Shown in pieces: positions 7,098-14,564 of a DNA stretch of 19,653 nt. Each line of letters begins with the position of its first letter. Position 1 is the stretch's first letter. A program made the position numbers and the translations under genes. The stretch is from CAYFVU01 sp964594775. Its GTDB lineage: Bacteria > Spirochaetota > Spirochaetia > DSM-16054 > Sediminispirochaetaceae. The stretch covers positions 1-19,653 of the forward strand of contig CAZQNO010000055.1 in the NCBI GenBank assembly GCA_964594775.1. Direction: 5' to 3'. The notes below the pieces were generated by a model. The model ran no database searches, was not told where the DNA came from, and worked only from the letters and a program-made list of their open reading frames with translations.

Positions 7098-8627
7098 ATG
7101 AAGGGCACTTTGATATGGGGGAAGTATCTCGTTGTCGATCCGGATAAAATCACTGCATCTGGGGCGGTATATGTGGAGGGGAACCGGATAGTGCAGGTCG
7201 GCACGTATGCCGATCTCAAGAAAAAGTACCCGCAGGCGCAGGAAATTGGATCCAGCGGCCATATGGTGCTTCCCGCATTCGTGAATGCCCATGGCCACGG
7301 CAAGGGAATTACCGATTTTCAAAGGGGACAGATTGACGATACCCTGGAAACCTGGAAGTTCAGAGGCTATCCGCCGATACCGGTTTATGAGGATACGCTG
7401 TGGAACTCCATCAAGATGCTCGAGGCCGGCGTAAGCACGACGATGCACAATCATATGCCCAGCAGCGGAGCGGAGTACCTCGGTGAGTTCAACTCGATTA
7501 TCGATGCCTACGAGGAGGCGGGCTTAAAGGTGGCCTTTGCCCCCAACCTGGCCGAGCGAAACACCTTCGTCTACGGCGACAACGAGGCCTTTATCGAGTC
7601 TCTTCCGCCGGACTTGGCGGAACTCTGCCGCGGGAGTCTGGAGAAGGGAAAGAGCTACGGACTGCCCCAGTACATGGCAGCGGTTGACCGCCTCAACAAG
7701 GAGCGAAGCGGGAAGAACGTCCGGATCATGCACGGGCCTCTCAGCCCCCAGTGGATAGAGGAGGAATCGCTGGAGGAGATTCGGCGGCATGCTACGGCGG
7801 AAAGGCTCCGCATACACACACACGTGCAGCAGACTCAGCTGCAGAAACTCTACGGCCGCAAGGCCTACGGGAAAAGTCTCATCGGCTATATGGCGGACAA
7901 AGCCTTTCTGGGAGACGATGTAACACTCGGTCACGCGGTGTGGGTTTCCGAGGAGGACATCGAGATGCTCGCCGATGCCGACGTTTCGGTGACACATCAC
8001 GCCACCTGTAATCTGCGGGTGCGCAACGGCGTTGCGCCGGTCTTCGAAATGCTCCAGAGGGGTGTGCCGGTGGCCGTGGGAATGGACGACAAGGAGTTCG
8101 GCGACGATAAGGATTTCATCGAAGAGATGCGCCTAATATCCAAGCTGCATCGTTTACCCTCCCATATGCTCGATTCGGCCCATCTGCTGCCGGAGGATGT
8201 GCTGCGCATGGGGACCCTTACCGGAGCCAAGGTCTTGGGATTCGAAAATGAGCTGGGGAGCCTGGAAGCCGGAAAGCGCGCCGACATGGTCCTCATCGAT
8301 CTCACTAGGGTAAGTGAACCCTTTGTTCATCCCTCCCACAATCCGATCGACCTGCTTCTCTACCGCTGCGGAAGCAGGGACGTGGATATCGTTCTGGTTG
8401 ACGGAAGGGTAGTGGTGGAAAAGGGCCGAGTGGTCCAGCTCGACCGCGAGCGGATTGCCGCTAAACTGGCCGAGGCTGTTTCGAAGAGTTACGCCGAAGA
8501 CTTTGAAAAGATGAATACACGATGGCGTCGTCTTCGGCCCTACATCGCCGAGTGGTTTCAAAGCTGGTACGGGGAGATGGAGGATTACGGACCTCGCCCC
8601 TTCTACCACTTCAACAATAGAGACTGA
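7098..8627 (+). CDS. ATZ/TRZ-type amidohydrolase (SsnA/aminohydrolase-like)
   Basis: A 509-residue cytoplasmic metallo-hydrolase of the amidohydrolase superfamily, in the branch that includes cytosine/guanine-type deaminases, AtzB and SsnA. Likely metal ligands are AHGH (H65, H67), HTHV (H242), LGHAVW (H279) and GMDD (D330), with no carboxylated-lysine motif, so a single-metal site is expected. The glutamate that deaminases usually have three residues after the third ligand (HxHxxE) is glutamine here (Q245), which may alter or weaken deaminase chemistry. The N-terminal composite barrel and the C-terminal ADMVLIDL return strand are both present. AAGGAG lies at good spacing before the ATG. As first gene before a dihydropyrimidinase and PyrDK it may feed the pathway by removing an amine or opening a ring. 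The substrate is unknown. Confidence 0.85.
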   Translation: MKGTLIWGKYLVVDPDKITASGAVYVEGNRIVQVGTYADLKKKYPQAQEIGSSGHMVLPAFVNAHGHGKGITDFQRGQIDDTLETWKFRGYPPIPVYEDTLWNSIKMLEAGVSTTMHNHMPSSGAEYLGEFNSIIDAYEEAGLKVAFAPNLAERNTFVYGDNEAFIESLPPDLAELCRGSLEKGKSYGLPQYMAAVDRLNKERSGKNVRIMHGPLSPQWIEEESLEEIRRHATAERLRIHTHVQQTQLQKLYGRKAYGKSLIGYMADKAFLGDDVTLGHAVWVSEEDIEMLADADVSVTHHATCNLRVRNGVAPVFEMLQRGVPVAVGMDDKEFGDDKDFIEEMRLISKLHRLPSHMLDSAHLLPEDVLRMGTLTGAKVLGFENELGSLEAGKRADMVLIDLTRVSEPFVHPSHNPIDLLLYRCGSRDVDIVLVDGRVVVEKGRVVQLDRERIAAKLAEAVSKSYAEDFEKMNTRWRRLRPYIAEWFQSWYGEMEDYGPRPFYHFNNRD

Positions 8628-8645
8628 TTTTTTGGAGGTTTGAGA

Positions 8646-10010
8646 ATGAGCACTTTTGCTACGGTAATAAAAAACGGACTCCTGGTGTATCCCGAAAAGA
8701 CGCTGAAGATGGACCTGGCAATAAAGGGAGATAAGATAAAGAAAATTGGAAGTCCCGGCAGTCTCAAGGGAGAGGAAGAGATAGATGCGGAGGGCTGTTA
8801 CGTTCTGCCCGGTCTCATCGACCCGCATACCCATCCCGTCTATCTCGACAGCATCGGGGATCTTTCCGTCACCGGTGCTTGGGGCGGGGTCACGACGGTG
8901 GTACACTACTGCTATGCGAAACCCGGCGAAAGCCAGCTTCAGAACGTAAAAGACTGGAAGGAAGAGGGAAACTCCACCAGCGTTACCGACTTCGCCCTCC
9001 ACGGCGGGCTCTTCGAAACGCTCAAGCAGTCTGAAGAACTTCCGGCGGTCTTCAAGGAGGGGGTTACCTCCTTCAAGATGTTTATGTCCTATGCCAAACT
9101 CGGCTGGATGACCGACGACTATGCGCTTACCAAGGCTATGGACATCATCGGCAGAGAGGGGGGCATGGCCTGTCTCCACGCGGAGAACGGATTAGCCATC
9201 GACTATATTCAGGACAAGCTCCTGGAGGAGAAGGCGGACATTACCTCCCGTTTTCTGGAAACCAGTCCCGCCCTGGCGGAGGCCGAGGCGATTTTTCGGG
9301 CGGTCTATCTGGGCCGGCTGATGAAGTGCCCCGTATACATCCCCCATATCAGTTCATTCGAAGCGATGGAAGTTATCCGTTATCTCAAGAGCAAGAACTA
9401 TCCCGTCATCGCCGAAACATGCCCGCAGTACCTCGCCCAGACCTGGGGCGAACTGAAAAAGCTCGGCCCCCTTGGAAAGGTGGGGCCGGCGATCAAGACG
9501 AAGGAGGATCAGGACGACCTCTGGGACTCTGTACAGAAGGGCATTATAGACACCATCGGCAGCGACCATGCCCCGAAAGCCAAGAAGAAGAATGATGACT
9601 TTTTCAAGGCGCCCTATGGCACTCCGGAGATCGAGACGCTCCTGCCCAACTTTTGGGAACACGGGGTGAACAAGGGAAGGATTACTCCAAACGAGGTGGC
9701 CAGGCTCACCTCCGAGAATGCGGCCCGCATCATGGGGCTTTTCCCCAAAAAGGGGAGACTGGACGAAGGCTCCGATGCGGATGTCGTAATCTTCGACCCG
9801 AGGGAGGAGTGGACCATCTCCGCCGAGAACCAGCACAGCAATGCGGAATATACGATTTTTGAGGGAAGAAAAATCCTCGGACGAGTGCGATCGGTCCTCT
9901 CGAGGGGATCGAAGCTTGTCCACGAGGGCAGCTTTCTCGGCAAGGGCGGACACGGATCTTTCCTCCCGACGGACACGGGAAAGTGGTTCAAGGGACGGTA
10001 TACCTTCTAA
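8646..10010 (+). CDS. hydA: Dihydropyrimidinase / hydantoinase
   Basis: Hydrolyses the cyclic amide bond of dihydropyrimidines or hydantoins, for example dihydrouracil to N-carbamoyl-beta-alanine. The 454-residue product keeps all binuclear-metal ligands: DPHTH (H61, H63), the carboxylated lysine in SFKMFMSY (K144), LHAENG (H178), IPHIS (H234) and GSDHAP (D307). Tyr149 in MSY matches the substrate-contacting tyrosine of dihydropyrimidinases. Motif spelling and length favour dihydropyrimidinase over allantoinase or dihydroorotase. I start at the ATG at 8646, seven bases after GGAGG (8634-8638); a TTG at 8640 is less well placed. It lies 18 bases after the amidohydrolase gene and 9 before the pyrK-like gene. 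The exact substrate is not fixed by the sequence. Confidence 0.9.
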   Translation: MSTFATVIKNGLLVYPEKTLKMDLAIKGDKIKKIGSPGSLKGEEEIDAEGCYVLPGLIDPHTHPVYLDSIGDLSVTGAWGGVTTVVHYCYAKPGESQLQNVKDWKEEGNSTSVTDFALHGGLFETLKQSEELPAVFKEGVTSFKMFMSYAKLGWMTDDYALTKAMDIIGREGGMACLHAENGLAIDYIQDKLLEEKADITSRFLETSPALAEAEAIFRAVYLGRLMKCPVYIPHISSFEAMEVIRYLKSKNYPVIAETCPQYLAQTWGELKKLGPLGKVGPAIKTKEDQDDLWDSVQKGIIDTIGSDHAPKAKKKNDDFFKAPYGTPEIETLLPNFWEHGVNKGRITPNEVARLTSENAARIMGLFPKKGRLDEGSDADVVIFDPREEWTISAENQHSNAEYTIFEGRKILGRVRSVLSRGSKLVHEGSFLGKGGHGSFLPTDTGKWFKGRYTF

Positions 10011-10019
10011 ACGGGAAAA

Positions 10020-10865
10020 ATGAAAAACGCTACACACGCCTTTCCTCGAGAGGGGGAGGCGATTCTATTGAACAATGCGAGGGTGCACAGTTCCTACATA
10101 GACCTCGAAATGGAAATGCCCTATATTGCCGAGCATGCCTGTCCCGGGCAGTTCGTGATGATCCGGGGCTGGAAGGGAGACGACCCCATACTGCTGCGCC
10201 CCTTCGATGTGGTGCAGGTGAATAAGGAGAGGGGGAGTTTCCGAATAGTGGCGAAGCTCACCGGCCGGGGGACTCAACTGCTCGGCCGCCTCTCTCCGGG
10301 GGAGCGGCTGCGGGTTCTCGGACCGCTCGGTCATCCGGTGGAGCTTTGGATCGGTTTTGGGTCAAAGGCAGCGAAAGGCTCGACGGGAACAGAGAGGCAG
10401 CCGGGGATCGGATTTCTTGTGAGAGGGGTCGGTTCTGCTGCGGTGGTCTATCTCGTAGCGCAAGCTCATAGACTTGGAATTCCGACAAAGGTCTACTTTT
10501 CCGCTTCCGCTTCCCAGCGGCTGGTCTGCAGGGAGTATCTGGAGCCCCTTGCGGATGAACTGCATATTGCTACCGACGACGGCAGTGAGGGGTATCATGG
10601 GGACGCGAGAGATATCCTCACTCCGGTTCTAGAAGCGGGGGAGATAGCGTCTCTGTACACCTGCGGTTCCCGACGCTTTGCCCGCTACGTGCAGGATGCG
10701 ACAAAGCGGGGGCTTACGCGGGGTTTTCTCTTTCTCGAGGGCTATATGGCCTGCGGGATAGGAGACTGTCACGGCTGCGCGGTGAAGAAGGCCGGTGTGG
10801 ACGATTACTACCTCGTCTGTCAAGACGGGCCGGTCTTCGCAGCCGATTCGGTGGAACTCGAATGA
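10020..10865 (+). CDS. pyrK: PyrK-type FAD/[2Fe-2S] electron-transfer subunit
   Basis: Passes electrons between NAD(H) and the FMN of its PyrD partner through FAD and an iron-sulfur cluster. The 281-residue protein has an FAD-binding barrel with the RPF motif (60-62), a nucleotide-binding region starting GFLVRGVGSAAVV (131-143), and a C-terminal [2Fe-2S] site with C245, C250, C253 and C267 (C-x4-C-x2-C-x13-C; ACGIGDCHGC). The nucleotide loop (LVRGVGSA) is less glycine-rich than usual, and residues about 113-129 look like an insertion. The ribosome site is weak (ACGGGAAAA), nine bases after the hydA stop. In biosynthesis this subunit serves dihydroorotate dehydrogenase, but the neighbours here suggest a catabolic reductase for a pyrimidine ring. 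Confidence 0.9.
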   Translation: MKNATHAFPREGEAILLNNARVHSSYIDLEMEMPYIAEHACPGQFVMIRGWKGDDPILLRPFDVVQVNKERGSFRIVAKLTGRGTQLLGRLSPGERLRVLGPLGHPVELWIGFGSKAAKGSTGTERQPGIGFLVRGVGSAAVVYLVAQAHRLGIPTKVYFSASASQRLVCREYLEPLADELHIATDDGSEGYHGDARDILTPVLEAGEIASLYTCGSRRFARYVQDATKRGLTRGFLFLEGYMACGIGDCHGCAVKKAGVDDYYLVCQDGPVFAADSVELE

Positions 10866-10871
10866 GCGGTT

Positions 10872-10903
10872 CGGGAGAGGCGCGCTTCTCTACCGCCCTC
10901 CCG
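10872..10903 (+). promoter_or_regulatory. Strong intercistronic hairpin between pyrK and pyrD
   Basis: CGGGAGAGGCG (10872-10882) pairs with CGCCCTCCCG (10894-10903), ten GC-rich pairs with one bulged A and an 11-base loop. No T tract follows, so it is unlikely to terminate. It may be an RNA-processing or stability element that sets the ratio of the two subunits. The remaining 75-base gap holds only the pyrD ribosome site. Confidence 0.5.
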
Positions 10904-10940
10904 CCAAAAATGCGTATAAGAGAAGAGGAGGCTCTGAAGT

Positions 10941-11864
10941 ATGGCGGACCTGCATACAACGATAGCCGGGCTGCGGCTGCCGAATCCGGTAATGCCGGCT
11001 TCGGGCACCTACGAGTACAGCGACAGCCATAGAGACTTTTTTTCTCCCGGCGAGCTCGGTGCGGTGGTAAATAAAACGGTTTTTCCGAAAGCCCGACCCG
11101 GTAATTCCCCGCCGCGGATGTTCGAAACTCCCTGTGGAATGCTCAACGCAATCGGGATCCCTTCCAAAGGTATCGATTTTTTCGTCGAACACGTACTTCC
11201 GCGGATGGCAGCGTACGGTGTTCCCGTTATCGTAAGCGTGGCGGGAGAGAGCACGGAAGAGTTTGTCGATATAAGCAGGCGGGTGGAAGAGGCCGGGTCG
11301 GCAGACATAATCGAGCTCAATCTCTCCTGTCCCAATCTTTCCCACGACAAGGAATGGGCCCAGGATGAATCGCTCCTGCAGGAAGTTATAGAAGCGGTAG
11401 GGGCAAAGACTTCGACACCTCTGGCGGCAAAGTTATCTCCTGCGGTCACCAACATCGCGAAAATGGCTCGTTTGGCGGAAAAGAGCGGTGCTTCGATCCT
11501 TTCTCTCATCAATACCTTTAAGGGAATCGTTATCGATACGGAAAAGAGAAAACCCGTCTTGGGCAATGTAAGCGGCGGCCTTTCGGGACCGGCGATTCTT
11601 CCTCTGTCGGTATTTGCCGTCTACCGCGTCTATAAAGCGGTATCGGTCCCCATAATCGGTATGGGAGGAATAGCCGGACCCGATGACGCGCTCCAGCTCG
11701 TCTGTGCCGGTGCATCTGCGGTGGCCGTGGGTATGTACAACTTTGTCGACCCGATGGTAATGAAGAAGGTGGTGGAGGGTATTGATGCCTATCTCGATAG
11801 CCACGGAATAGCTCGTTTCGAAGAGATAATCGGCTCGGCTCACCGGATCGAGGAAGAGGGTTAA
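10941..11864 (+). CDS. pyrD: Class 1B dihydroorotate dehydrogenase-like flavoprotein (PyrD)
   Basis: FMN-containing (beta/alpha)8 oxidoreductase acting on the C5-C6 bond of a pyrimidine ring: dihydroorotate oxidation in biosynthesis, or ring reduction if used catabolically. The 307-residue length is standard for class 1B. Visible motifs are NKT (K45), PPRMFETPCGMLNAIG (N69), ELNLSCPN (N127, C130, N132; C130 as catalytic base), AAKLSP (K164), INT (N191), GGLSGPA and the phosphate-binding IIGMGGI. Pyrimidine-ring contacts are therefore kept. After NAIG the usual LQNPG is IPSKG, and the GPAIKP lysine is leucine (L220). There is no C-terminal ferredoxin domain as in PreA or eukaryotic dihydropyrimidine dehydrogenase, so PyrK must supply electrons. 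AGAGGAGG lies about nine bases before the ATG. Confidence 0.9.
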   Translation: MADLHTTIAGLRLPNPVMPASGTYEYSDSHRDFFSPGELGAVVNKTVFPKARPGNSPPRMFETPCGMLNAIGIPSKGIDFFVEHVLPRMAAYGVPVIVSVAGESTEEFVDISRRVEEAGSADIIELNLSCPNLSHDKEWAQDESLLQEVIEAVGAKTSTPLAAKLSPAVTNIAKMARLAEKSGASILSLINTFKGIVIDTEKRKPVLGNVSGGLSGPAILPLSVFAVYRVYKAVSVPIIGMGGIAGPDDALQLVCAGASAVAVGMYNFVDPMVMKKVVEGIDAYLDSHGIARFEEIIGSAHRIEEEG

Positions 11865-11873
11865 GGAAAACGA

Positions 11874-12116
11874 ATGAGTGAGACGGATCCGGTTCTCGTC
11901 TTGAGAAGAAAGTATGAGCTGGTACACCTACCGAGTAGAAAAAAGGTGGAGCGTTGGCGGCGCAAGACTTTGGATCTCATCGACGAAGGGTATCCTAAGG
12001 AGCAGGCAGGTATGGTCTCGGCGAAGGCGGTCTTTACCTACGAGTATCACGAACACCGAGTCTACAACGAAGTCCCCGTAGAGGATATCCTCCGCCGATT
12101 CGCACAAGAAGGCTGA
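11874..12116 (+). CDS. Small hypothetical protein at the end of the operon
   Basis: An 80-residue, highly charged protein that I do not recognise. It has no signal peptide or membrane segment and should be cytoplasmic and largely helical. An N-terminal half rich in Arg/Lys (RRKYELVHLPSRKKVERWRRK) is followed by a GYPKEQAGMVSAKAVF segment and ends in PVEDILRRFAQEG. There is no cysteine or zinc motif. Translation should be good (AAGGA before the ATG), and the start is 9 bases past the pyrD stop, so it is co-transcribed. Its position suggests an accessory or regulatory role for the enzymes upstream. No function is assigned. Confidence 0.72.
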   Translation: MSETDPVLVLRRKYELVHLPSRKKVERWRRKTLDLIDEGYPKEQAGMVSAKAVFTYEYHEHRVYNEVPVEDILRRFAQEG

Positions 12117-12145
12117 TCGTGCGGTGAGTTCATCTGCTTGAGAAA

Positions 12146-12182
12146 TTAGACATAATCACGCGTGTATACTATACTGCTGGGG
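12146..12182 (+). promoter_or_regulatory. Promoter of the Omp85-like gene, nearly leaderless
   Basis: TTAGAC (12146-12151), 18 bases and TATACT (12170-12175) would place the transcription start at about 12181-12183, on the GTG start codon itself. An overlapping TATACT at 12165-12170 would start about five bases earlier. There is no proper Shine-Dalgarno before the GTG, which fits a leaderless or nearly leaderless transcript. Confidence 0.45.
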
Positions 12183-13357
12183 TGAAGAATTTCAGACCTA
12201 AAGCGGCCCTGCTTCTCGCTCTCATCCTGCCGGTGTTTTTCTGTTTGGGAAGACTTGCAGCTCAGACCATCGAGCCCATTGAAAAGCCGCCCTCACCGGA
12301 AGAAGAACTCAAGAAAGAGGCAGAGGAAAAGTCCTCTGCGGAGGATGACTGGGGAGCGGCGGCAATGCCGATCCTTGCCTACAATCCGGAACTCGGCGGT
12401 ATGTTCGGCGCGGCGGGTCTTCTCTTTCGCGTGCCCTCAAAGGAGCGGGCAAAGCCGGGAAGAGAAGTTTCCGATCCAAGCACCTTTACCGCCAATGCTA
12501 TCTACACAAGCGAAAAGGCATTTCTCGCCGGCATCAATGCCGATGCTTCGGCAATCAATAACATGATGAAGGTTCAGCTGGGTTTCAATGGAGAGTACCT
12601 TCCCACCTATTATTGGGGTATCGGTCCGGAAGCCGACGAGAGAGAGGCTTACATACAGCGGCGCTACGTCTTTTCTACAAAGACGGGTATGAGGATTTTT
12701 CGCCATTTCTACGGTGGCCCCCTTTACGAATACCACATCTATGCCTTGTCGGATAAGAAGGATGAGGGCGGATTGGAAACCGAGGACCCCGAGGGAAGCG
12801 AAACCGTCACCCTTGCCTCAGGAATAGGATTTCGCCTCTTTTGGGATTCCACGAGGGGAGGGTTTTTCCCTTTCGACGGCATGAGCGCTGAGTTTACCGG
12901 AAGACTCTTTAGAGAGGAATTGGGAGGGAGCAGCAACTACGGGCTCATTACTCTCGACACTCGGAGCTACCTCACTACCTTTTTTAGCCACGTGGCCGCC
13001 CTCCAGATACTCTATCAAACGTCGATTGGAGAGCCGCCCATCCAGATGCTCCCCTTTCTTGGAGGGGAGGAGACGATGCGGGGGTATTATCAAAAGCGGT
13101 ATAGAGACAAGACCGCCATCAGCGGCCGCATCGAATATCGGACGCCGTTGACCGATAGAATAGGCTTGGTGGGTTTCCTATCGATGGGCCAGGTGGCCGA
13201 GAGTTACGGCGCCCTTTCGTCAAACAATATCAAGACCGCCGGCGGAGGAGGACTGCGGGTAACGCTGCAGAAGAAGCTCCGCCTTAATCTGCGGGTGGAT
13301 ATCGCCATTTCCGAAGACGGAGTATTCCCCTACATAGATGTGCGCGAGGTGTTTTAA
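12182..13357 (+). CDS. Omp85/BamA-like outer-membrane beta-barrel protein without POTRA domains
   Basis: Predicted outer-membrane protein of 391 residues. A signal peptide (KNFRPK, hydrophobic stretch, cleavage near LAA-Q at 28) is followed by a short Pro/Glu-rich acidic linker (about 29-57) and then by alternating beta-strand sequence to the end. The bacterial surface antigen (D15, PF01103) hallmark is present at about 290-310: LGGEETMRGYYQKRYRDK, containing the conserved RGY loop. It ends in phenylalanine, as outer-membrane barrels usually do. At this length there is no room for POTRA domains, unlike BamA or TamA. The GTG at 12182 is the only start that preserves the signal peptide. The function is unknown. 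POTRA-less relatives exist, and this one is probably not the essential BamA. Confidence 0.82.
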   Translation: MKNFRPKAALLLALILPVFFCLGRLAAQTIEPIEKPPSPEEELKKEAEEKSSAEDDWGAAAMPILAYNPELGGMFGAAGLLFRVPSKERAKPGREVSDPSTFTANAIYTSEKAFLAGINADASAINNMMKVQLGFNGEYLPTYYWGIGPEADEREAYIQRRYVFSTKTGMRIFRHFYGGPLYEYHIYALSDKKDEGGLETEDPEGSETVTLASGIGFRLFWDSTRGGFFPFDGMSAEFTGRLFREELGGSSNYGLITLDTRSYLTTFFSHVAALQILYQTSIGEPPIQMLPFLGGEETMRGYYQKRYRDKTAISGRIEYRTPLTDRIGLVGFLSMGQVAESYGALSSNNIKTAGGGGLRVTLQKKLRLNLRVDIAISEDGVFPYIDVREVF

Positions 13358-13388
13358 GGAAGGACGTGAAACTGCACCGGGTAGCGAG

Positions 13389-14564
13389 TTATTTCCGGTA
13401 TTCTATACCGAGGGAGAGAAACTGAATAAAAAAGGCGTGCTCGTTTAGGTCATACTTTGGATGGTCAAACATACCGGCCCAAAACCCCGGAAAGAAGTAC
13501 TGCGCCGTGCGCAGTCCGGCCGACCAGTGGGGATTGAAGGAGTAACCGAGCTCCACACGCATAGAGAAGTAGGAGTAGAAGTATGCGGCGCTGTCCTTCG
13601 GACCGACTACTTCCCTGTCTATGAATTCGTCTCCTTTGCCGACGGAAAAATTGTTCGGATTATCGATTATGACAAGACCTCCGTAGGCGTCGAAACCGGC
13701 GGAGACGTAGGTCTTACCGAGTGTCCTGAACTGTACGCCGAGTCCCGGAAGAAGAAAGAGATTGTTCGTGGATGCGCGGGTGTCGAAGAGTTCAAAACCG
13801 GAAACAGGATCAAAGGCCCTGCCGAAGGTGAAGCGCTGCTCGTAGTGGAGATAGAGAGAGCCGCGATAGCCGAAATGCCGCTTAGGAAAGTAGTTGACGT
13901 TGAGGATAATAGGACTCGGGTCGATACGATAATCATCATCGCTCTCCTCTTCGTCGTCTCCGCCCCCCATGACCGGAAGGACCAGACCCGTCGCCCAGAG
14001 ACCGTAGGACCATGTAGCGGCCCTCGCCTCCTGCGCCTTCGCTCTTTCGATGTAGCTGAGGGTCTCTCCGGTCCCTTCGAAGATCAGGGATTCTTCGGCG
14101 GCCTGCGTTTTCCCATCGGACTCTACCACTTCGATCTCCGGCACTACCGGTTCTATCGCCGGTGCGATAGTCTCGGCGGCCTTCTTCATGAATGTGATGA
14201 GGTTATCCCAGCTCTGCAGCTCTTCGGCGGGGCCGGAATACTCGGCCAGTTCACCCTCTTCGAAGTGACGGAACACTATATCGATACTCAGCGGGCCCTT
14301 TCTCTGCTCGCTGCAGGAGAGTTCGATCGCAGAGTGAGCTTCTTTTTCGCTGAACACACGGACAAGGGCCGTTTTGCGGGCCAGGGCCGCATGAAACATC
14401 TCCAGGGCGTCCGGAGGAAGGACATCGCATTTTTCGATATCGACGGCGCTAAAGTAGATCCGTTGCGGTATCTTATCAAGGTTCTGTCCCGAAAGGAGAC
14501 TCGGCAGAAGAAAGTGCGAGAGAAGGAAGAGCAGGCTCAGCCTGCGGTGAAAAGAGCGGCTCAT
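13389..14564 (-). CDS. Predicted outer-membrane barrel protein with N-terminal periplasmic domain
   Basis: A 391-residue exported protein of unknown function. The signal peptide (residues 1-26, cleavage near LLSG-Q) is followed by an alpha/beta domain (about 33-145) whose layout recalls the TolB/FlgO-like region of the upstream gene product. Next come a helical linker (160-185) and a very acidic loop, GGGDDEEESDDDY (200-212). The rest (215-391) is beta-rich, with many aromatic residues in alternating pattern (for example YRGSLYLHYEQRFTFG and FYSYFSMRVELGYSFN), typical of a small barrel. The ATG overlaps the previous stop as ATGA, so it is translationally coupled and last in a three-gene operon. 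It converges on the Omp85-like gene with 31 bases between. The acidic loop could bind cations, but that is speculation. Confidence 0.75.
   Translation of the reverse strand: MSRSFHRRLSLLFLLSHFLLPSLLSGQNLDKIPQRIYFSAVDIEKCDVLPPDALEMFHAALARKTALVRVFSEKEAHSAIELSCSEQRKGPLSIDIVFRHFEEGELAEYSGPAEELQSWDNLITFMKKAAETIAPAIEPVVPEIEVVESDGKTQAAEESLIFEGTGETLSYIERAKAQEARAATWSYGLWATGLVLPVMGGGDDEEESDDDYRIDPSPIILNVNYFPKRHFGYRGSLYLHYEQRFTFGRAFDPVSGFELFDTRASTNNLFLLPGLGVQFRTLGKTYVSAGFDAYGGLVIIDNPNNFSVGKGDEFIDREVVGPKDSAAYFYSYFSMRVELGYSFNPHWSAGLRTAQYFFPGFWAGMFDHPKYDLNEHAFFIQFLSLGIEYRK

Noticed and set aside
8646..10010. Allantoinase or dihydroorotase identity for the cyclic amidohydrolase
   Set aside because: The SFKMFMSY motif, length and C-terminal region match dihydropyrimidinase/hydantoinase better. 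Biochemical proof is lacking, so the exact substrate stays open.
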